Of a stretch of DNA of 64,000 nucleotides, positions 57,428 through 64,000 are shown in pieces. The position numbers and the translations under genes were made by a program. This DNA is from Solenopsis invicta (lineage: Eukaryota; Arthropoda; Insecta; Hymenoptera; Formicidae), in NCBI RefSeq assembly GCF_016802725.1, contig NC_052669.1, forward strand, positions 14,426,270 through 14,490,269, in the 5' to 3' direction. Under the pieces are notes generated by a model. It saw nothing but the letters and a program-made list of their open reading frames with translations, searched no databases and was not told the origin of the DNA. Within the stretch, counting starts at the first letter, position 1; each line of letters starts with the position of its first letter.

Positions 57428-58225
57428 CAACATAGAACAAAAACCGTCAATGGACATCCATTAAACATCATTCATGGAATTTCAGATCTTCCGTATACTG
57501 AACGTCCATTAAACCTCCATTAGAGAGCCACTAGAAATTCACAGTTCCGCTTTGCGCCCGTCTGTTAGACCTCCATTAAAAATTTTCATAGATGTCCAAC
57601 AGATGTGACGTGGCTCATTAACAGAAGTTTCGTGGAACTTTAGTGTACAATAAACCAACGTTATGTAAATGATTAATAAACAGTTTATGAAGCCATGATA
57701 AACATTTAATTAACATTATATGGAATACTAATAAATGATTCATGAAGATTTGATGGATGACTAATCAATATTGCATGGATCAGTAGTAGAAAGTTCATAG
57801 AGCTTCAAATGATTAATCGAATTTATGTAGACTAATAAAAGATAGAATATGGATAAATAAAGGATATAATTGAAAATAAAAGTATCACAAATTTAAGATT
57901 GCAAAGAATTTTGTATATTTATTAAACTGTCACAAAATAAACATTATAATTTAATATTTGAAAAAACTAATTTCTTTATATTTTGCGATGATTGATAATA
58001 TATATACGCATCTGTGCAAATGCAAAATTTTATACAGAAATTTATGTTAACATAGATGCGTGTTCGACTGTCTGCTACAACAATCTTTATACACAAAGAA
58101 TTTATGAATGTAAAATTTTGAAAAATTATGTTACAACTGATATTTACAGTGTGGTCTTAATTAGATCGTTTTATAAGTACATAAAATTTTCATACGTTAG
58201 TCAAATACACTATAAGCAACAAAAT
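57428..58225. other. Degenerate quasi-repeats, then AT-rich sequence
   Basis: 57428-57850 contains many loose variants of short motifs such as CCATTAA, GATTAATAAA and CATGGA, in the style of subterminal repeat regions seen at 41020-41360 and 60800-61340. No ends were found. Confidence 0.4.
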
Positions 58226-58229
58226 TATC

Positions 58230-58800
58230 AACATTCATGTATAGCAAAACTTTGCACAACTTCAAATAATCATAACTTCATTAAAAATTATTGTACTTAA
58301 AAGTTTTTTTTATTTTAAAGTTTAAGTCTTTATTTTAAGATGCATTTGGCCAATATGGAATTTCTGCTTTTCTTCTTCCGCCGTTTCTTTGAAAGTAAAG
58401 ACGTGTTCTGTTTCCAAACATTTGCATAGTTTGACGTATTCCACGGGGTAAGATGAACTTTTTTTGCGAATGTTACGATAGCCATCGTAAAATTTGGAGT
58501 TTTCCCTGCAAATTAAAAAAAAAACAGATTTGTACGATTTTTTTTTAGGAGTTAGTATCAAAAGTATGTATGCATTTTTGTCAGTTACCGCCAGCATTAC
58601 CCAGATTTCGATTTAACTCATTGATGATGAGGCCATCTTCTCTAGCTGATGTTATTCATATTTGACCTTATCTTTTTCTTCGACGAAATCCGCCTGTTTT
58701 ATGATAACAAGCCCGAACTTGAGAGATAGAGGATCGATGAACATCTATTCTCCTGGCAACATAACTTTGATTCAATCCTTCTTTTAAAAGTTTTGCATGG
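58230..58800 (-). repeat. Left arm of an inverted duplication carrying an exon
   Basis: Inverse of 59641-59685 plus 61346-61870 (the right arm is interrupted by the element at 59686-61343). Arms are about 570 bp, diverged by roughly a fifth by eye. Confidence 0.82.
58322..58505 (-). pseudogene. Exon of an unidentified gene, left copy
   Basis: Minus: acceptor AATTTGCAG then ENSKFYDGYRNIRKKSSSY, PVEYVKLCKCLETEHVFTFK and a helical Glu/Lys-rich end MHLKIKT, stop. The acceptor and frame are conserved in the inverted copy at 61589-61802. No known domain. The upstream region (58590-58745) reads ADFVEEKDKVKYE then stop. Confidence 0.5.
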
Positions 58801-58825
58801 TTCAGACAAATGCTGTGAAATATTA

Positions 58826-59487
58826 GGGTCAGTCAAATAAAAACGAGACAAACTGTATAACAAGCATGCGTTGGTAACCTTTTCTGTGTGTTTATGGATG
58901 TAACCTCTATTGGGAATTAGGGGAGAACGGCGCGAATGTTCACCGCTGTGTCATTTGTTTGTTAGACGTGCTCGAAGTGAGGTCAGTGCGTCGTGTATTC
59001 GTCCGCTATCACTATGGAAGTCGGGAAAGAAGAACAGCGAGGTGTAGTGCGGTTTTTGACGGAAGGGGTGTCAGCAAGTGCAATTTAAGCCCAAATGTCT
59101 GCTATGTATGCCACGTGCGCGTGTGTTTGCATGGAGTAACCGATTTATTCGAACTTATTTATTTCACGCAAACACACGCGCACGTGACATACTGTGTTCG
59201 CCATACACACCAGACATTTGGGCATGAATTGCAATCCTGACACCCCTTCCACAGTCGAAAACCGCACTTCACTTTGCAGTTCTTCTTTCCCAACCTCCAT
59301 AGTGATATAGGACGCACACACGACGCGCTGACCTCACTTTAAGGACGTCTAACAAACAAATGACACAGCGGTGAATATTCGCACCGTTCTCCCCTAATTA
59401 CCAATAGAGGTCACGCCCATAAACATGCAGAAAAGGGTTCGCGCCATGATCGTTATACAGTCTGTCTCGTTTTTATTTGACTAACCC
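58826..59487. mobile_element. Mariner-derived foldback element (5' ends)
   Basis: 662 bp, ends GGGTCAGTCAAATAAAAACG inverted at the other side. Each arm carries the start of a mariner-type gene; in the left arm it reads MEVGKEEQRGVVRFLTEGVS. Inverted copies of GCGCGTGTGTTTGC meet near the centre. Two 5' ends of one element joined head to head. Confidence 0.85.
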
Positions 59488-59685
59488 AAATATAGTGATT
59501 TATATCGATTCCCATAAAAACTCAAAACATCAAAACTTTATATAAGGGTAAACTTATTCTTTACTGTATCACTCAAAAAGCAAGTGATGAAGTCGTAACA
59601 ATACCTCGTTTGAACGAAATTCAAAGTGCAAATCATTGCTCTTTTGAAAAAAGGATTGAATTAAAGTTATGTTGCAAGGAAAATA

Positions 59686-61343
59686 CCCTGGTAAAAATTA
59701 CAGATAGAAACGGACAGGAAACGTATTCTATCCGTATCTGTCTGCTTTACTATGTGTTTTTTAATCCGTAATTACAGACAGAAACCGATAGAATGTGTTT
59801 TGTAATCTATCGGTTTCTATTTGTAAATACGGATAGACAACTGCAAATTCTATCCGTTTCTGTTTGCAAATGCGTATATGCATCCTGTCCGTTTCTAGCT
59901 GCAATTGGATACATACGCATTTTGTCCGTTTTTGTCTGTAAATGCGTACACAAAAAAAATTTTATAAAAAGGTTTTTTTTTTAGTTTTCTTGCAGATCTT
60001 ATTTTTATTTTTATTATAGGTTAATTTAATTTGCATATATTTTATTTTACTAATAACGATTACGCATTATTTCACAACTTTTGAAAACGCATTGGCGTCA
60101 GCGGGATTCGAACCTAAGATTTCGGGACAATAACCTAATACGTTAATACTAAGCTAATCATACATACACTTGTGATATCGTTAATAAAAAGTTATATTTA
60201 AGGTAAAGCTGATTTGAACAGAAAGAAACCTACGTGTTGAGTATCGCGCAAACACTCTGACTAGCTCTTTGATTATTTAGCCTTAAATATTTTAAAAATA
60301 AACTATATAAATAATTAAAACCTGTTCCTGCCCATGGTCAGACTAATATAATCAAAAAACAACAATTGGAAACAATACGGAGCATGAAAAAACATTATTG
60401 ACGTAAAAAGTACGCTTGCAAAAATCAATTTTGCAATTGTTATAAACAAATTATTAAAAATTGACTGCAAAGGAAAATTAATTACGCCAATCGATTCTAC
60501 GGGAAAAATGACTCAAGAAACACATGTAATGTTTTTTTAACTGTTATAAACAAATTAGTTGCAAAATTGATTTTTGCAACATTTCTTTAGTAATTTTTCC
60601 ATAGAATCAATTGGCGCAATCAGTTCTCTTTTAAAGTAAATTCTTAATAATTTTTTTATACCAATTGGTTACAAAATTGAGTTTTGAAAAGTTCTTTTTA
60701 TATCAATAATGTTTTTTCATGCTTCTGTCCTATTTCCAATTTCAATTTTTTTGACTATTTTTGTTAGTCAGACCATGCGCAGGAACGAGTTTTAATTATT
60801 TATATGTGCGGACAGATGCAGATAAAATTTTCAACAAATATAATGCAAATAGATACGGATAGGATTCCTATACGTAATTGCGGACAAATGCAAATAGAAA
60901 TTGCAGCGTACAGGATATTAACAGAATTAAACGGAACTTCTGACGCAATTACAGACAGATACAGATAAAATGTGATTACGGACAAGATGCGGATAGAAAC
61001 GGACAAGATTTCTGTACGTAATCAGGGACAGAAGCAGACAGAAATTGCGACGGATACAATGCGGATAGTAACGGCCAAGATTTCTGTACATAATTGTGGA
61101 CATGTGCAGATAGAAATCGCGGCGTATAGGATGCAGACAGAAACAGACAGAACTTCTGTACGCAATTACGGACAGATACAGGTGAAATGTGATTACGGAC
61201 AAGATACAGACGGAAATGGATAGGATCTACTTCTACATATGCGGATTTTCTATCCACATATTGTATTTGCAGATAGAACGGATAGCTTACAGTTAAAAAC
61301 AGATAAAAATCATGTCTGTTTCTGTTTGTAATTTTTACCAAAG
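59686..61343. mobile_element. 1.66-kb non-autonomous element with tRNA-like core
   Basis: Ends CCCTGGTAAAAATTACA and the complement of TGTAATTTTTACCAAAG, with TA on both sides. The empty site is preserved in the other arm of the inverted duplication (AGAATAGATGTTC near 58745), proving the insertion and the TA duplication. Subterminal regions have degenerate CGGACAGA/GATAGAAACGGAC repeats (59700-59950 and 60800-61340). Core 60000-60800 is the inverse of a region in the element at 40997-42595 and includes a tRNA-like sequence. Confidence 0.85.
60097..60165 (-). other. tRNA-like sequence, second copy
   Basis: On minus: TAGCTTAGTATTAACG (box A-like) and GGTTCGAATCCCGC (B box at 60100-60113). Homologous to 42056-42120 and flanked by similar sequence on both sides. 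Confidence 0.6.
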
Positions 61344-61345
61344 TA

Positions 61346-61870
61346 GGTGTTCATCGATCCTCTATCTCTCGAGTTTGTGCTCGTTATCAAGAAACAAGTG
61401 GATTTCGTCAAAGAAGAAGACAAGGTCAAAGATGAATAACGTCAGCTAGAGAAAAATTGCCTCATCATCAATGAGATAAATCAAAATCCGGATAATGCTA
61501 GTGGTAATAGACAAAAATGCATACATAATTTTGATACTAACTCCTCAAAAAAAAATTATACCAACTTGATGTGTTTTTCAATTTGCAGGAAAAACTCCAA
61601 ATTTTACGATGGCTATTGTGACATTTGCGATAAAATTTATCCCGTGGAGTGCGTCAAACTATGCAAAAGTTTGGAAACCAAACACATCTTTACTTTTAAA
61701 GAAACGGCGGAAGGAGGAAAGCAGAAATTCAAAATTAGCAAAATGCATCTCAAAGTAGAGACTTTAAACTTTAAAATAAAAAAAATCTTTCACGTACGAT
61801 AATTTTTAACAAAGTTATGATTATTTGAAGTTGTGCAAAATTTTGGTATAAATGAGTGCTGTAATAATAT
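61346..61870 (+). repeat. Right arm of the inverted duplication (outer part)
   Basis: Inverse of 58230-58755, including the exon copy. Confidence 0.82.
61589..61802 (+). pseudogene. Exon of an unidentified gene, right copy
   Basis: Acceptor TTCAATTTGCAG then KNSKFYDGYCDICDKIYPVE, CVKLCKSLETKHIFTFKETA, ending KIKKIFHVR. Two Cys (CDIC) here are missing in the left copy. About 70 percent identical to it by eye. Conserved spacing suggests that both descend from a coding exon. Confidence 0.5.
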
Positions 61871-62489
61871 TGTTGCCTAGTGTAGATAAACGTATTAGAT
61901 TTTTAAGTTTGTGGTTAAGACTATCTTAAATTAAAAACAGACTATGAATACCAGTCTTAGTAATCCACTGGTTGTCGAGAAAGAAAGAAAATCTGAAACA
62001 TATTTGAAATTTGTTACAATAACGTATTTTTATAATGGTCCTGACACGATGGACGGAATAAGAAACAGTTTAATACGTTGGATAAGGAAAGTTTTCTATG
62101 ATACTTCTTATTTAACATATTGATCTCTTTCTTATTCTGTTTGTTATGTTTGACATTTAATTCTGTCACGCATATCAATGTTTACGAAAGTTCTAGTTTA
62201 AAATGCGAAAAAGTATTTTTGAAAAAAATTGTTACACATATCCTTCTATGCTTTTACACAACTTTTTATATATATTTAATAAATGTGTAATTCAATAACA
62301 AGCGCATTTTTCAAGACGATAAATAAAATTATTGTGAAACTTACAAATTTCTTCATATTAAATTAAATTGATTTTGTTAAAAAATTGATACTTCTTTGTA
62401 GTAATCGCTGTCTGTTATTAATTTGAAATATCTTTTATTTATCTTATTTGACAGTTAAGTAAAACCAGATTTTACTTATGTAATTTACA
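61871..62489. other. AT-rich intergenic, nothing recognised
   Basis: No ORF, repeat or element signature seen. Confidence 0.5.
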
Positions 62490-64000
62490 TATATACTGTG
62501 ACATGACATCCTGTTTGGCTGTCCGTCACAGGGATTGTAAGATCCGGCCGGGGAGCGCACGCTGCGGCTCTACGCTCTCTCGGCTCGGAGACGGGCGTGT
62601 CGGCGCGTGCACTAATAATTCCGCGTTTTTGTTTTGCGTGCTTGTGTTCGTCTGTTAATTGTAGCGACATTTTGCGGATCGGCTAAGAGCCAATCTTAAT
62701 TATGTACCGACGAAGTCTCACCCGGCTAGAATACTGCTAGAAGGAAGACCTACCGCCTTTCGGAATCTTACGGATCGCGCGCAGAATCGCAGTAGCGCGC
62801 ACGACAGGTGATCTCTCTTCATTTAATTACGTTACCTCTTATCGTCGCGCTTACACGCAACACTAAGACCGCTGAAATTACAGGACCCAAAGAGGGAAGG
62901 TCAGACGTAGGGGACGTCGACACTCTACACAGATCATCCCGTGGGAGACCCCATACGAGGAGCTGCAAGAGGATGTTCACGCTTTGGTCCCGAGCGCGGG
63001 GGCAGCGAACACCGAAGAGTCCGTAGGAAGAGTCGCCCGGCCTCGGGAAAACCACGGGAAAAATCGCGAGCTGCCCGAAGACACTGACCTACCTCGAATT
63101 GCGCGCCGCAGCGCGACAACCGGATTAGAGAGTCGCGAGGACCGCGTAATAAGGCGAAACCAATAGCACGGCGCGACGAACCCCCGTGCGTGGGGCGAGA
63201 GATTCTGCGTGCCGCCTGCCGACTTTTCTCGCGCTATCGATCACTTCGCTGTGGATCATCAGCCGGATCGTCACGAGCTGGGACGACTGGAGCCGCTACA
63301 GTTCGAGGGCGACCCCTCTTGTTCAAGTCAAGCCAGCGTAGTGGTGAGACGAATGAAACTACTGTAAAGCCGCCGATTTCGCCGGTCGGATGAGTCGCGC
63401 GTGCGGTATTTGCACTTATAGTTCACGTGTGACGTAAAATCTTCCGCCGGAATGGGAACACGTCTGTGATCGCGTGCTGTCCGCGTGCTCAGCCGCCGTA
63501 CGCCTCATCCGATCAAGTCGCGTCTTGATTCTTTTCGATTCCGTTTATTGAGAGCGTCGCCGACACCACAGCTAAGTCGCGCTAATTGTGTAACATTCTT
63601 GTGTGTCGTTTGTAGTTGCGTTTGTATGTGTTTCTGTTTGGCAATCGCGTATTTCCGATCGCATATTTCGTACCGAATCGCCACCTAATTTTGCGTGAAC
63701 TGAGAGTGTGTGTGTAGAGTTTCGAATGTGCACGGCGTGTTTTGTCCGCCGCTAATTAGAATGGAATCTTGACTCTCTCCGTTTTTGTGAGCTCGTACCG
63801 ACGATCGCGTGGTATTTCCCAACCGCGCCCGGGTCGCGAGACATCGTCGCAGAACCTTGTGAGTAGTGTTAGATCTCGGCCGAAATACATTGTTAACTTC
63901 TCTATTAAATTGATGTGTTCTCTTTAAGCTCTCTCGCTCTCCTCTACCATCCCGCCCGCAGCAAACTACCCCCTTTGCCAATTCCGTGGCCGAGCTACCG
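62490..64000 (+). other. GC- and CpG-rich region, possible 5' end of a gene or element
   Basis: A sharp rise in G+C and CpG at about 62510. A frame open on plus from about 62668 to 62807 (ARILLEGRPTAFRNLTDRAQ) continues in phase after a predicted 76-bp intron to 63166 (IIPWETPYEELQEDVHALVP). No ATG opens it after the in-frame TAG near 62665. 63170-64000 has only short unconvincing ORFs. It may be a 5' UTR or first exons of a host gene, or the start of an LTR retroelement that continues outside the window. Confidence 0.35.
62808..62883 (+). other. Candidate 76-bp intron
   Basis: Donor ACAG|GTGATC, acceptor GAAATTACAG. Less GC-rich than the flanks, typical insect short-intron size, and it joins two open frames in phase. 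Confidence 0.4.

Noticed and set aside
57992..58300. 102-codon ORF
   Set aside because: AT-rich sequence with random-looking composition; no conservation in the inverted arm.

Overview
The window looks like a transposon graveyard from an insect genome. A hymenopteran, possibly an ant, is my best guess: AT-rich DNA, long ACGC/GTGC and CA microsatellites, and a mix of mariner, DD41D, hAT, DIRS, copia, errantivirus-type gypsy and Penelope elements. The species assignment is inference. I recognise no intact conventional host gene. Almost everything supportable is a mobile element, a fragment of one, or a repeat.

Layout. 1-22470: the 3' two thirds of an old errantivirus-like gypsy provirus (pol, env, 3' LTR; the 5' part is outside the window). 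It is split by three insertions: a full-length mariner (4720-6041, intact transposase), a 12-kb composite (6241-18240) and a DD41D inverted dimer (19205-21458). The composite is a DIRS tyrosine-recombinase retrotransposon of about 5.2 kb that itself received a hAT element (6538-8669, which contains a MITE) and a copia LTR retrotransposon (13195-17843). Terminal repeats, target-site duplications (TSDs) and interrupted reading frames give the insertion order. 22471-29253: deleted mariner, decayed hAT, GTGC microsatellite, two degenerate mariners and a small hairpin. 29649-35715: an old long-TIR DD41D element broken by a candidate LTR-like element (30337-32596) and an unidentified 1-kb insertion. 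36515-42945: nested palindromic, AT-rich elements, one with a 5S rRNA-like core and one with a tRNA-like core, plus the second LTR-like element (37868-40334). 42950-48055: a Penelope-like fragment with a hammerhead-ribozyme motif, interrupted by a nearly intact hAT (44224-48010, exact 8-bp TSD). 48242-54266: five TA-target elements lie almost end to end, including a twin of the first mariner and a DD41D element with a 351-aa ORF whose third catalytic residue is Asn. 55978-61870: foldback elements, one with a tRNA-like core, and an inverted duplication carrying two copies of one exon. 62490-64000: GC-rich sequence that may be the start of a gene or element.

Three observations deserve most attention. 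First, two unrelated-looking copies (30337-32596 and 37868-40334) share ends of the form TGTTACGT...ACRTAACA, a TATA box, and an intron whose removal would create the start codon as A|TG. Second, at least four palindromic or MITE-like elements carry 5S- or tRNA-like RNA polymerase III promoter sequences in their cores. Third, a hammerhead-ribozyme core can be folded by eye in the Penelope-like terminal sequence. All calls come from reading the sequence; no database search was run.
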